DNA from: an uncultured Hyphomonadaceae bacterium | GTDB taxonomy: Bacteria > Pseudomonadota > Alphaproteobacteria > Caulobacterales > Hyphomonadaceae | NCBI GenBank assembly: GCA_938084575.1 | Contig: CALKFG010000001.1 | Span: 62,001 to 126,000 of the forward strand | DNA length: 64,000 bases | Reading direction: 5' to 3' | Part shown: piece by piece, positions 9,814 to 19,179 of the stretch | Layout: every line of letters begins with the position of its first letter | How positions within the stretch are numbered: the first letter of the stretch is position 1 | Program-made: the position numbers and the translations under genes | The notes under the pieces: generated by a model | The model's input: the letters and a program-made list of their open reading frames with translations, nothing else | Told to the model about the DNA's origin: nothing | Databases searched by the model: none

Positions 9814-11303
9814 TGGATTTCCCTATTCTTTCTGCGGTGACGTTTCTGCCGCTGGCGGGCGCGGTTCTGATCATGCTGATCCAGGCGCTGACCGGACGCC
9901 AGGCCGAAGCCTCCGGTGAGTCCGACGACCGGGTGCTGTATGCTGGCCTTGTCTTTTCCATCGCGACATTTCTGGTCTCGGTCGTCATGCTGTTTGCATT
10001 TCAGGCCGACGCGCCGGGCTACCAGCTGACTGAAAATGTTCCCTGGTTTGGGGGTATAAATTACAGTATGGGCGTCGATGGTCTGTCTGTTGCCCTTATC
10101 CTGCTGACCACCTGCCTGACGCCAATCGCTCTGTTCGCCAGCCTCGGTTCCATCCGGCACCGGCTGACAGAATACGTGGTCGCATTCCTGGTGCTTGAGA
10201 CCTTCATGATCGGTGTTTTCTGTGCCCTCGACCTGGTCTTGTTTTACGTCTTCTTTGAAGCCGGCCTGATCCCGATGTTCATTATCATCGGCGTCTGGGG
10301 CGGTGTTGACCGGATCTACGCCTCGTTCAAATTCTTTCTGTACACCCTTCTGGGATCGCTCTTCATGCTGGCGGCGATCGTCTACATGTATCTCGCGGCC
10401 GGGACCTCGGATATTGGTGCCCTGGAACAGTTCGCCTTTGATCCGGGGGCGCAGACCTGGCTGTTCCTCGCTTTCTTCGCCTCCTTTGCTGTCAAGCTGC
10501 CCATGTGGCCGGTGCACACCTGGCTACCGGATGCACACGTTCAGGCGCCAACGGCGGGATCGGTGATCCTTGCCGGCGTTTTGCTGAAAATGGGGGGATA
10601 TGGCCTGCTGCGGTTCAGTCTGCCCATGTTCCCGGACGCCAGCCTGATGTTCCAGCCCTTCGTCTTCACCCTGTCGGTGATCGCAATCGTTTACGCCTCC
10701 CTGGTCGCGTGGCGCCAAACCGACATGAAAAAGCTGATTGCCTATTCGTCGGTGGCCCATATGGGGTTCGTCACGCTGGGCATCTTCTCTTTCAATGAGG
10801 TTGGTGTTCAGGGGGCCGTCTTCCAAATGGTGTCGCATGGTCTGATTTCCGGTGCACTGTTCCTGATTGTCGGCATTGTTTACGACCGGATGCACACGCG
10901 GGAGATTTCGGCCTATGGCGGGCTGGCAAATCGTATGCCGGTCTATGCCACATTGTTTATGATTTTCACCATGGCCAATGTCGGCCTGCCCGGAACGAGC
11001 GGGTTTGTGGGCGAAATTCTCACTATGACCGGGGCCTTCCAGGCCTCGACCTGGGCCGCTGCAGGTGCCGCGCTCGGTGTGATTTTCTCTGCCGTTTACA
11101 TGCTGACGCTCTATCGTCGGACTGTCTTCGGCGAGATAACGAATCCGGCCCTGGCGCAGATAAAAGATATGTCGACCAGGGAGCTGATCTGCGTGGTGCC
11201 TCTGGCGGCCGGAACCATCCTGTTCGGAATCATGCCCAATCTGATTTTTGATATAACACGGGCCTCCAGCCTGCGTGTGCTCAGCCTGATGGCGGGAGGA
11301 TAA
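9813..11303 (+). CDS. nuoM: NADH-quinone oxidoreductase subunit M
   Basis: ND4-type antiporter-like subunit, 496 residues. Landmarks are the helix with [18 protein letters not shown], containing the pumping glutamate, and [29 protein letters not shown], containing the conserved lysine. The start at 9813 (TGATG overlap with nuoL) gives the normal [15 protein letters not shown]-terminus; a longer upstream frame lies within nuoL and was rejected. It works between NuoL and NuoN in the membrane arm. Confidence 0.98.
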   Translation: MDFPILSAVTFLPLAGAVLIMLIQALTGRQAEASGESDDRVLYAGLVFSIATFLVSVVMLFAFQADAPGYQLTENVPWFGGINYSMGVDGLSVALILLTTCLTPIALFASLGSIRHRLTEYVVAFLVLETFMIGVFCALDLVLFYVFFEAGLIPMFIIIGVWGGVDRIYASFKFFLYTLLGSLFMLAAIVYMYLAAGTSDIGALEQFAFDPGAQTWLFLAFFASFAVKLPMWPVHTWLPDAHVQAPTAGSVILAGVLLKMGGYGLLRFSLPMFPDASLMFQPFVFTLSVIAIVYASLVAWRQTDMKKLIAYSSVAHMGFVTLGIFSFNEVGVQGAVFQMVSHGLISGALFLIVGIVYDRMHTREISAYGGLANRMPVYATLFMIFTMANVGLPGTSGFVGEILTMTGAFQASTWAAAGAALGVIFSAVYMLTLYRRTVFGEITNPALAQIKDMSTRELICVVPLAAGTILFGIMPNLIFDITRASSLRVLSLMAGG

Positions 11304-11307
11304 GGTA

Positions 11308-12738
11308 ATGGTGGATCTCGAAACCCTCCTGCGTGCAATGGCCCCGGAAGTTGTTCTTGCAGCGGCCGGACTGGTAGGGGTCCTGGCGGGTGCGATACTC
11401 GGTGATCGGTTTACCGGGCCGTCCTTCCGTTTTGGCGCGATCGTTCTGGTTGGCGCCGCGGTACTCACCGGGCTGCACTGGGAAGGCGGGCGGGCGTTTG
11501 ATGGCCTGGCGCAGACCGGACCCTTCGTGAATTTCGCCAAAATTGTCAGCTATCTCAGCGCGGCGGTCACCTTACTGATGGCCGAAGGGTTTCTGCGGCG
11601 CCATGGCACGCAGCGCTATGAATATGCTTTGCTCATGCTGTTTGCTGCTTTGGGCATCGGGACGATCCTGTCCTCTGCGAACTTAATGGTTCTGTATCTC
11701 GGCATCGAGATGCTCAGCCTGTCCTCCTATGTGCTGGCATCCTTTCATCGCGACAGCGCCAGATCGGCAGAAGCGGGGCTGAAATATTTCGTCCTGGGCG
11801 CTCTGGCCTCTGGTCTGCTGCTGTACGGCATTTCTCTGGTCTACGGTTTTTCTGGCGGAACCGATTACGAGACCGTGGCCGCTGCCGAACCCGACATAGG
11901 CCTTCTGTTCGGCATGGTCCTGATGATTACCGGCCTGGCGTTCAAGGTCTCTGCAGCGCCGATGCATGTCTGGACGCCGGATGTCTATGAAGGTGCGCCA
12001 AGTCCGGTTGTTGCCTTCTTCGCCACGGCGCCGAAAATGGCGGCGATGATTGTCTTTGCGGTCATCATGTTCCGCGCCTTTCCTCAGGTGGACGCATTCA
12101 AGAACTGGCAGGTCATCATCGGCATTATCGCCGCAGCCTCGATGCTGGTTGGTGCGTTCGGCGCACTTCTGCAGACCAATTTGAAGCGTCTTCTGGGCTA
12201 CTCATCGATTGCCAATATGGGGTATGCGCTGGTCGCGCTGGCCGCGGGTGCAGAATATGGTGGTCCGGCCCTGTTGCTGTTTATGACCGCTTATGTGGTC
12301 GCGTCTCTGGGGTTGTTTGGAGGCGTTCTGTCCATGCATCGTGAAGGAGGCATGGTTGAGAATATTCATGAACTGTCAGGTCTGGTGCGTCACCGACCTG
12401 CGCTTACGCTGGCCCTGTCCATTCTTATTATTTCGGTCGCCGGTTTTCCGCTGGCGTTCGGCTTTCTTGGGAAACTGGCGGTGGTTGAGGCCGGGCTTGC
12501 GGCCGGCCTGTTGCCCCTGATCATCATCCTTATCCTGAGTTCGGTGATCGCTTTCGGCTATTATTTACGCCTCATTCTGATCATGTGGGTTAAAGAACCT
12601 GTTGAGCCGTTTGAACCGGTCGATGCCTGGGTGACCGGAACGGTTTTTGCCACCGCCATTGCAAGCGTGGCCCTGTTTGTCTTTATCAGTCCGCTGAGTG
12701 ACCTTGCCCAAAGCGCGGCCGCCAGCCTGGCCTTATGA
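11308..12738 (+). CDS. nuoN: NADH-quinone oxidoreductase subunit N
   Basis: ND2-type antiporter-like subunit, 476 residues and about 14 helices. The family signatures are [20 protein letters not shown], with the membrane glutamate, [21 protein letters not shown], with the conserved lysine, and [15 protein letters not shown]. It closes the complex I gene set and its last four bases overlap the birA start, so the operon continues into cofactor genes. Confidence 0.98.
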   Translation: MVDLETLLRAMAPEVVLAAAGLVGVLAGAILGDRFTGPSFRFGAIVLVGAAVLTGLHWEGGRAFDGLAQTGPFVNFAKIVSYLSAAVTLLMAEGFLRRHGTQRYEYALLMLFAALGIGTILSSANLMVLYLGIEMLSLSSYVLASFHRDSARSAEAGLKYFVLGALASGLLLYGISLVYGFSGGTDYETVAAAEPDIGLLFGMVLMITGLAFKVSAAPMHVWTPDVYEGAPSPVVAFFATAPKMAAMIVFAVIMFRAFPQVDAFKNWQVIIGIIAAASMLVGAFGALLQTNLKRLLGYSSIANMGYALVALAAGAEYGGPALLLFMTAYVVASLGLFGGVLSMHREGGMVENIHELSGLVRHRPALTLALSILIISVAGFPLAFGFLGKLAVVEAGLAAGLLPLIIILILSSVIAFGYYLRLILIMWVKEPVEPFEPVDAWVTGTVFATAIASVALFVFISPLSDLAQSAAASLAL

Positions 12739-13493
12739 TTGCCACGGCACCCATCATCTGGTTTGACCAGATTGATAGTACCAATGAGGAAGCGCGGCGT
12801 CGGGCGGCGTCTGGGCAGACGGGACCTGTCTGGATCGCAGCCCGTGCGCAAAGCGCGGGTCGCGGCCGTCTTGGCCGGGACTGGCACTCACCGCCGGGCA
12901 ATCTGTTTGTGACGGCCCTGTTTCCGGTCCCGGAGGGTGTGCATGGGGCGCTCCGGATTCCCTTTGCGACAGCGCTTGCGGTCAGAGATGTCTGTGCAGG
13001 CTGTATTCCCGAGGCCGACGTCCGGCTGAAATGGCCCAATGATGTGCGGGTCGGTGGCAGAAAACTGGCTGGTATTCTGGTCGAGGCCGGGCAGGCGGAC
13101 GGGCAGTACTGGCTGGCCGTTGGGATCGGGCTGAATGTCTGCTCGGCACCAGAAAGGCTTGGCCAGCCTGCAACCAGCCTCGTGCAGGAAGGCGCTGTGC
13201 CGCAGCTGCAGGCCGACCATGTGATGGATGATCTTCGGCGGGCTATGGAGCGGCGTGTTCAGCAGGCCCGGGGGAACTTTGAGGCCACCCGGCGCGACTG
13301 GGTGATGTATGCTGAAGGGCTGAATGCTCTGGTTGAAGCCGGCCCGGTTGAAAAACGGTTGCGCGGCCTTTTTATCGGCCTGGCTGAAGATGGCGGGCTG
13401 CGCCTGAGATTGCCGGATGGAACCGAGCAGATCATACGCGCAGGCGAAGTTGAACTGATAAAAGAGGTAGGGGCGGATGCTTCTGGTCATTGA
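12735..13493 (+). CDS. birA: Biotin--[acetyl-CoA-carboxylase] ligase
   Basis: Attaches biotin to carrier proteins through biotinyl-AMP. This 252-residue form lacks the N-terminal DNA-binding domain of E. coli BirA, so it is an enzyme only. The biotin/ATP loop [17 protein letters not shown] and the catalytic [19 protein letters not shown] segment are present, followed by the small SH3-like C-terminal domain. It overlaps nuoN by four bases and coaX by 17 bases. Alphaproteobacterial nuo operons often run on into birA and coaX. Confidence 0.96.
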   Translation: MIATAPIIWFDQIDSTNEEARRRAASGQTGPVWIAARAQSAGRGRLGRDWHSPPGNLFVTALFPVPEGVHGALRIPFATALAVRDVCAGCIPEADVRLKWPNDVRVGGRKLAGILVEAGQADGQYWLAVGIGLNVCSAPERLGQPATSLVQEGAVPQLQADHVMDDLRRAMERRVQQARGNFEATRRDWVMYAEGLNALVEAGPVEKRLRGLFIGLAEDGGLRLRLPDGTEQIIRAGEVELIKEVGADASGH

Positions 13494-14259
13494 TGTCGGC
13501 AATACGAATACGGTTTTCGCGCTTCATGATGGCCGTGACTGGGTCGCCCGGTGGCGCAGCGCGACAGATTCCACCCGAACGGCGGATGATTATGCGGTCT
13601 GGCTGGGGGCGCTCATGGCCATGGACGGGTTTAGCCTCACCGATGTGACCGGCTGTGTGATTTCTTCGGTTGTGCCGCAGGCCAAGTTCAATTTCCGGAA
13701 TTTGTCTCGGCGGTATTTTAACTCTGAACCGGTTTTCGTTGGTGATCCCGAGACCCGCCTGGATGTGCCGATCCGTATTCGCCGCCCGGAACAGGTGGGT
13801 GCCGACCGTCTGGTCGCGGCCCTTGGCGGATATAAGCTGTATGGCGGCCCGCTCATTGTCATCGACAGCGGAACGGCGACGACGCTGGATGTGGTTGGTG
13901 CAGATGGCGGTTTCGAAGGCGGGATTATTGCCCCGGGAATTAATCTGTCGGTGCGGGCATTGCATGATGCCGCCGCCCAATTGCCGCGAATTGCCATTCA
14001 GCGTCCTGACAAAGTGATAGGCGAGGACACGGTGTCCGCGATGCAGTCCGGCATCTTCTGGGGCTATGTCGAATTGATTGATGGTCTCGTCAATCGTGTG
14101 AAACGGGAATATGGAGCGGAGATGACCGTGGTCGCGACAGGGGGAGTCGCCTCCTTGTTTGATGGGGCCAGCGACACAATTGATCACTTTGAACCCGACT
14201 TGATGGAAGTCGGACTGCTTGAGGTCTTCAAGCGCAACCAGGACGCCTTAAAAGAGTAA
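13477..14259 (+). CDS. coaX: Type III pantothenate kinase
   Basis: Phosphorylates pantothenate, the first step of coenzyme A synthesis. The 260-residue protein has the ASKHA-type phosphate loop [15 protein letters not shown] at the N-terminus, the pantothenate-site segment [17 protein letters not shown], and [12 protein letters not shown], with the catalytic Asp region. The start overlaps the end of birA by 17 bases, which suggests strong translational coupling. Type III enzymes are insensitive to CoA feedback. Confidence 0.97.
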   Translation: MLLVIDVGNTNTVFALHDGRDWVARWRSATDSTRTADDYAVWLGALMAMDGFSLTDVTGCVISSVVPQAKFNFRNLSRRYFNSEPVFVGDPETRLDVPIRIRRPEQVGADRLVAALGGYKLYGGPLIVIDSGTATTLDVVGADGGFEGGIIAPGINLSVRALHDAAAQLPRIAIQRPDKVIGEDTVSAMQSGIFWGYVELIDGLVNRVKREYGAEMTVVATGGVASLFDGASDTIDHFEPDLMEVGLLEVFKRNQDALKE

Positions 14260-14260
14260 T

Positions 14261-15946
14261 ATGACAACAAACAGCACGACTGAACTCGTTTTCCTGCCTT
14301 TGGGCGGATGCGGCGAGATCGGGATGAATTTGAATGCCTATGGCTATGGACCGGCACATGCCCGTCGCTGGATCCTGATTGATGTCGGGGTCACATTTGG
14401 CGGAGAGGACACGCCGGGAATAGACCTGATCACGCCGGATCCGGCCTTTTTTGAGGATCAGGGAGATTTGATTGATGCTGTCTTCCTGACCCATGCGCAT
14501 GAAGATCATATCGGGGCGCTTGCGCTGTTATGGTCCCGGTTCAAAACAAACGCACCGATCTATGCGACGGCCTTCACGGCCCATCTCGCCCGCGGCAAGC
14601 TGCTGGAACGGGGGCTGAAACATGTCAAAGTGACCGAAATTCCACTCGGGGGAGAAGTGCAGGCCGGACCGTTTGGCGTCCGTTACATCACGCTGACTCA
14701 TTCGATTCCCGAACCCAATGCGCTGGCACTGAGAACCCCGATGGGGACGGTCCTGCATACGGGTGACTGGAAAATCGATCCTGACCCCCAGCTCGGCGGA
14801 GTCACCGATATTGAAGGGCTGACCCAGCTCGGGGATGAGGGGGTGCTGGCCATGGTCTGTGACAGCACCAATGTTTTTGTTGAAGGCGAAAGCGGTTCTG
14901 AGGGCACGGTGCGCCAAAACCTGGCCCGCCTTATTGCCGGCCTGTCTGGCCGGATCGCGGTGACCACCTTTGCCTCAAATGTCGCCCGTGTCGCGTCGAT
15001 CATAGAGGCGGCGCGGGGTGCCGGGCGCAGCGTCTGCCTGGTTGGACGATCCATGCACAAGATCACCGATGCAGCGATTGCGACAGGGGTGATACAGAAC
15101 CTGCCTGATCTGATCGATGAGGAGACGGCGGGAAGCCTGCCGGACGACCATCTCCTGTTCCTGTGCACCGGGTCTCAGGGGGAAGCACGCGCTGCTCTCG
15201 GGCGGATTGCGCGCAATGACCATCGCCACATTTCTCTGGGAGAGGGCGACACGGTCATTTTTTCCAGCCGGGTCATTCCGGGCAATGAAAAAGACATTTT
15301 TGAAATGCAGAACCGGCTGGCCGAGCGGGGGGTGCGGATCATCACGGAACGGATGACGGACGGCCCGATCCACGTGTCGGGTCACCCCGCGCGCGAGGAA
15401 TTGCGCCAGATGTACCAATGGGTCCGGCCGCAGATTGCCATTCCGGTCCATGGTGAACGGCGCCATATTGTCGAGCACGCGGCCTTTGCAAGGTCCCTGC
15501 AGGTGAGTGCCGCCCTGACCCCACGCAATGGCGACATGATCCGTCTGGCCCCCGGCACGCCGAGCGTCATTGATACCGTCCCGAATGGACGATTGTATCT
15601 TGATGGCAACCGACTTGTCCCGGCCGAGGGCGACGGCATTCGGGAACGTCGGGCGCTTGCTGCTTACGGGTTTATGTCGGTCTCTGTCGCCATTGATGAG
15701 GATGGCGACCTCGTGGATGGTCCCCTGGTCCGGGCGCGCGGTCTGTCGGAAGAAGACGGGCGGTCTGCCGATGAAAGTCTGATTGAGATTGACGAAGCCG
15801 CAGAAGAGGCAATGTTAGGCATGAAACGGCGCAAGCGGGTCATCGACGAAGAGGTCGAGCGCACTCTGGTCCGTGCCGTACGGAAGGCCTGTGAACGGCA
15901 CTTTGGCCGCAGGCCGCTAATCGATGTCAATATCCTGCGCGTGTAA
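14261..15946 (+). CDS. rnj: Ribonuclease J
   Basis: A metallo-beta-lactamase/beta-CASP ribonuclease that matures and degrades RNA in many alphaproteobacteria. The zinc site is HAHEDHIGA near residue 74, preceded by the PLGGCGEIGMNLNAYGYG segment, and the beta-CASP part contains GSQGEARAAL and HVSGHPAREEL. Length is 561 residues, as expected. The start lies one base after the coaX stop. In this class rnj follows coaX frequently. Confidence 0.97.
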   Translation: MTTNSTTELVFLPLGGCGEIGMNLNAYGYGPAHARRWILIDVGVTFGGEDTPGIDLITPDPAFFEDQGDLIDAVFLTHAHEDHIGALALLWSRFKTNAPIYATAFTAHLARGKLLERGLKHVKVTEIPLGGEVQAGPFGVRYITLTHSIPEPNALALRTPMGTVLHTGDWKIDPDPQLGGVTDIEGLTQLGDEGVLAMVCDSTNVFVEGESGSEGTVRQNLARLIAGLSGRIAVTTFASNVARVASIIEAARGAGRSVCLVGRSMHKITDAAIATGVIQNLPDLIDEETAGSLPDDHLLFLCTGSQGEARAALGRIARNDHRHISLGEGDTVIFSSRVIPGNEKDIFEMQNRLAERGVRIITERMTDGPIHVSGHPAREELRQMYQWVRPQIAIPVHGERRHIVEHAAFARSLQVSAALTPRNGDMIRLAPGTPSVIDTVPNGRLYLDGNRLVPAEGDGIRERRALAAYGFMSVSVAIDEDGDLVDGPLVRARGLSEEDGRSADESLIEIDEAAEEAMLGMKRRKRVIDEEVERTLVRAVRKACERHFGRRPLIDVNILRV

Positions 15947-15957
15947 GGAACACAGTC

Positions 15958-16389
15958 ATGAGCAAAGCATTCCAGATCGGTCCCCTCAATCATGTCGGCG
16001 TCGCCGTGCCTGACCTGGCGTCCGCAATTGAGACTTATCGCGACCTGTATGGCGCGACAGATATCACGACCCCGTTCGACATGCCGGAGCAGGGCGTCAA
16101 GGTTTGCTTTGTAAACCTTCCAAACAGTCAGATCGAACTGATTGAGCCACTGAATTCCGACAGTCCGATTTACAATTTCATCCAGAAAAACCCGCGCGGC
16201 GGCCAGCATCATGTGTGTTTTGAGGTCGACGACATTCATGAGGCGGTTGCAGAGATGACCGCCCGGGGCGCGACCGTCCTCGGGACTCCGCGTATTGGTG
16301 CTCATGGGACACCCATTATTTTCGTCCATCCGAAGAATTCGAATGGCGTCCTGGTTGAGCTTATGGAAACGCCGAGGGAGCCGCATTGA
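15958..16389 (+). CDS. mce: Methylmalonyl-CoA epimerase
   Basis: Interconverts (2R)- and (2S)-methylmalonyl-CoA in propionyl-CoA assimilation, upstream of the B12-dependent mutase. The 143-residue VOC-fold protein shows the metal and catalytic pattern LNHVGVAVPDL, HHVCFEVDDI and GVLVELME. It follows rnj by 11 bases and overlaps the next start by one base. Its presence implies use of odd-chain or branched substrates, which fits the CoA-ester genes further along the window. Confidence 0.93.
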   Translation: MSKAFQIGPLNHVGVAVPDLASAIETYRDLYGATDITTPFDMPEQGVKVCFVNLPNSQIELIEPLNSDSPIYNFIQKNPRGGQHHVCFEVDDIHEAVAEMTARGATVLGTPRIGAHGTPIIFVHPKNSNGVLVELMETPREPH

Positions 16390-16625
16390 TGGAGCCCGTC
16401 GGCGCAGTTGTCATTTTCGTTATAAGCTGGTGGCTCTGCCTGTTTATGGTCCTGCCAATCGGCGTTCGCAGCCAGGCTGAGGCGGGCGAGATTGTCGAGG
16501 GAAGCGAGGCCGGCGCGCCGGTCCGGCCGATGATGGTCCGGAAAGCCATCTGGGCGACCATTGGGGCGGCAGTCCTTACCGTGCTGTCTGGTCTGGTCAT
16601 TATCCCCTGGCTGGCGGGTCACTGA
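16389..16625 (+). CDS. DUF1467 family small membrane protein
   Basis: A 78-residue protein with two hydrophobic segments (about residues 4-24 and 50-74) separated by a charged loop with the sequence VLPIGVRSQAE, typical of the DUF1467 family. The function is unknown. The gene commonly follows methylmalonyl-CoA epimerase in alphaproteobacteria, and here the start overlaps the mce stop (TGATG). I used the ATG at 16389 rather than a TTG one codon upstream. It is the last gene before a terminator. Confidence 0.88.
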   Translation: MEPVGAVVIFVISWWLCLFMVLPIGVRSQAEAGEIVEGSEAGAPVRPMMVRKAIWATIGAAVLTVLSGLVIIPWLAGH

Positions 16626-16636
16626 CGGACGGTTCC

Positions 16637-16682
16637 CCGGCCCCGCCGGATGATGCCCGCCGATGCAGGGGGCTGGCTTTTT
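16637..16682 (+). terminator. Terminator closing the nuo-birA-coaX-rnj-mce operon
   Basis: An inverted pair CCGGCCCC (16637-16644) and GGGGCTGG (16669-16676), with one G-U pair, encloses a further GC-rich loop and is followed by CTTTTT. It lies 12 bases after the DUF1467 stop and before the separately transcribed MFS gene. This is the best T-tract terminator on the plus strand of the window. Confidence 0.65.
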
Positions 16683-16770
16683 CCAAAAACGGTATTTGAC
16701 GTCCGCTCAAAATAGCGAAATGCTGCCCGTCAGACCGTTGCCATAGACCGGTCGTTTGGGGGAAAGCAGT

Positions 16771-18285
16771 ATGACAGAAGCAGGCTCGACCGGTCACCCG
16801 GCTGCAGAGGGCGCGGCGTATACGGGTCGAATTGGACTGTGGACCAAACTTGCTTATGGCTTCGGGTCCATCGCTTATGGCGTAAAAAACAATGGCTTCG
16901 ATTATTTTCTGCTGACCTTTTATGGTCTGGTCGTCGGTCTTGATGAGCGTCTTGTCGGGCTCGCCATCCTGATCGCCCTGGTCTTTGATGCCATCAGCGA
17001 TCCGCTGGTGGGGTATATTTCGGATAATTTCCGGTCCCGCTGGGGACGTCGGCATCCGTTCATGTATGCCGCTGCGATCCCGGTGACGTTGAGTTATTTT
17101 CTGCTCTGGAACCCGCCCTTTGAGTGGTCCCAGACCGCGCTGTTCTGGTACCTGACCGGCCTGTCGGTCATTATTCGGACCTTTGTAACCTTTTACGAAA
17201 CGCCGAGCACCGCCCTCGCGGCCGAAATGACGCAGGATTATGACGAGCGCACATCGCTTCTGAGTTACCGGTATTTTTTTGGATGGACGGGCGGAAACGC
17301 CATGGCTGTTCTGATGTGGGGCGTCCTTCTGGTCGCCTCAGCGGAGTTTGGCCCTGACCCCCGTGCCAACCTCGATGGCTGGCGGACCTTCGGTATCGTT
17401 GGGTCTGGTCTGATCATGCTGGCCATTCTGATGTCTGCGATCGGCACACATCATTTGATTCCGAACTTACGTGCGCCGCCGCCGAAACGCAGCCTGACGC
17501 CGGTCCGGATTTTTATTGAGATTTGGGAGACTCTCGCCAATCGATCCTTTGCGGCGCTCTTTATCGGGGCGCTGTTCAGCGCCGTCGCCAGCGGCATTTC
17601 GGCGGCTCTGGCCTTCGTGATCCTGCCCCTGTTCTGGGGATTCAGTGGCGGTGAAATCTTTGTCTGGACGCTGTTCGTCTTTGTGTCTGCCGCAGCGGCC
17701 TTTGCCATCACGCCGGTTGTCGCCAAACGGCTGGGTAAGAAACGGGCCGCAATCACCTTTGGGTTTCTCGGATTCTGGGTTGCGCCCCTGCCGATACTGC
17801 TGCGGCTGGCCGGAATGATGCCCGAAAACGGCGACCCTATCCTGTTTCCGATTCTTCTGGTGGTGAACACGGTTGACCTGACCTTCATCATTGCCTTCTC
17901 GATCCTGTATTCCTCGATGATCGCCGACCTCGTGGAGCACAGCGAGATCAAGACCGCGCGACGGTCGGAAGGGTTGTTCGCGGCCGCGATCACCTTCATC
18001 CGCAAATCGGTTCAGGGTTTTGGCGTTCTCGGAGCCGGCTTTATCATCTGGCTTGCAGACTTCCCGGAACCGGAATCGAAACTGAAACCGATCTCTGCAG
18101 ACCAGATCCCGGCAGAGGCCATGTGGCGGTTTGGGGCCTATTACGCCCCGACCCTCCTGGTTTTATGGACGGCGATGATTGTTGCCATCAGTTTTTATCA
18201 CATTGACCGAAAAGCCCATGAAAACAATTTGCGGACGCTCGCGGACGGGCCTCGGTCGGACACGAAACCGGGGGGTGAGTTCTGA
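16771..18285 (+). CDS. GPH-family MFS transporter (glycoside/cation symporter type)
   Basis: A 504-residue membrane protein with about 12 helices. The loop after helix 2 reads DAISDPLVGYISDN followed by RSRWGRRHPF, the signature of the glycoside-pentoside-hexuronide:cation symporter family (melibiose carrier type). Related proteins move sugars or sugar acids with Na+ or H+; the substrate here is unknown. The ATG at 16771 follows GGGGGAAAG. The gene overlaps the alpha/beta hydrolase start by one base, suggesting hydrolase and transporter act together. Confidence 0.88.
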   Translation: MTEAGSTGHPAAEGAAYTGRIGLWTKLAYGFGSIAYGVKNNGFDYFLLTFYGLVVGLDERLVGLAILIALVFDAISDPLVGYISDNFRSRWGRRHPFMYAAAIPVTLSYFLLWNPPFEWSQTALFWYLTGLSVIIRTFVTFYETPSTALAAEMTQDYDERTSLLSYRYFFGWTGGNAMAVLMWGVLLVASAEFGPDPRANLDGWRTFGIVGSGLIMLAILMSAIGTHHLIPNLRAPPPKRSLTPVRIFIEIWETLANRSFAALFIGALFSAVASGISAALAFVILPLFWGFSGGEIFVWTLFVFVSAAAAFAITPVVAKRLGKKRAAITFGFLGFWVAPLPILLRLAGMMPENGDPILFPILLVVNTVDLTFIIAFSILYSSMIADLVEHSEIKTARRSEGLFAAAITFIRKSVQGFGVLGAGFIIWLADFPEPESKLKPISADQIPAEAMWRFGAYYAPTLLVLWTAMIVAISFYHIDRKAHENNLRTLADGPRSDTKPGGEF

Positions 18286-19178
18286 TGCCAAATATTCAGA
18301 TCAGGGGATTGCAGTTCGAATATGACGAAATCGGCCCTCCCACGGGAGAGCCGATCGTCCTGGTCATGGGCTTCAGTGCCCAGATGACCCGTTGGTCCGA
18401 CGCGTTTCGCGAGGGGCTGGCTGAGGCCGGATACAGGGTTATCCGGTTTGACAATCGTGATATCGGCCTGTCTCACAGTTTCGATGACCATGCTCCCCCG
18501 AATGCGGCGGAGCTGATCCAGAATATCCTTGCCGGTCAGGATGTGCGTGACCAGGTCCCTTATCTTCTTGACGATATGGCCAGCGATACCGCCGCTCTGA
18601 TTGAGGCTCTGGGTCTGGGCTCGGCGCATGTGCTGGGCGCCTCCATGGGGGGCATGATCGTCCAGCTTCTGGCGCTGAACCATCCGGACCGGGTCCGCAG
18701 CCTGATCCCGGTTATGACAACCTCCGGGGATCCCAGCCTGCCTCCGGCGACACCGGAAGCCCTGCAGGCTCTGACCACGCCGCCGGCAAGCCCGGCGCGG
18801 GATGATGTCGTGGCGGCGGCCCTGCGCTCAAGTCAGGTCATTGGGTCGCATGAAAGCATCCGCAATGACCCTGCCGACACGGCCCGGGGTGTGGCAGCCG
18901 ACTATGACCGATCATATCGCCCGATGGGTGTGGCGCGCCAGTATGCGGCCATCCTTGCCCAGCCGCGCTGGCACGAACGGCTTAACGCGCTGGCCGTCCC
19001 GACGCTGGTCCTGCATGGCGCACGGGACCCCCTGATCCGCCCGGCATGCGGGCGGGATATCGCAGCACGCATTCCAGGGGCGCAATATGTCGAGATCGAT
19101 CATTGGGGGCACGATGTCCCCACGGCCCTGATAGAGCGCCTGGTCGGTGAAATTTCAGGCTTCCTGTCCGGTCTTTAA
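18285..19178 (+). CDS. Alpha/beta hydrolase
   Basis: A 297-residue alpha/beta-hydrolase fold enzyme. The nucleophile elbow is GASMGGM (serine near residue 124), the acid is probably in HGARDPLIRP and the histidine in IDHWGHDVP near the C-terminus. The N-terminal oxyanion region is LVMGFSAQMTRW. This resembles esterases and anthracycline-esterase-like hydrolases, but the substrate is not predictable. It is translationally coupled to the upstream symporter gene and convergent with the acyl-CoA synthetase, one base apart. Confidence 0.9.
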   Translation: MPNIQIRGLQFEYDEIGPPTGEPIVLVMGFSAQMTRWSDAFREGLAEAGYRVIRFDNRDIGLSHSFDDHAPPNAAELIQNILAGQDVRDQVPYLLDDMASDTAALIEALGLGSAHVLGASMGGMIVQLLALNHPDRVRSLIPVMTTSGDPSLPPATPEALQALTTPPASPARDDVVAAALRSSQVIGSHESIRNDPADTARGVAADYDRSYRPMGVARQYAAILAQPRWHERLNALAVPTLVLHGARDPLIRPACGRDIAARIPGAQYVEIDHWGHDVPTALIERLVGEISGFLSGL

Positions 19179-19179
19179 G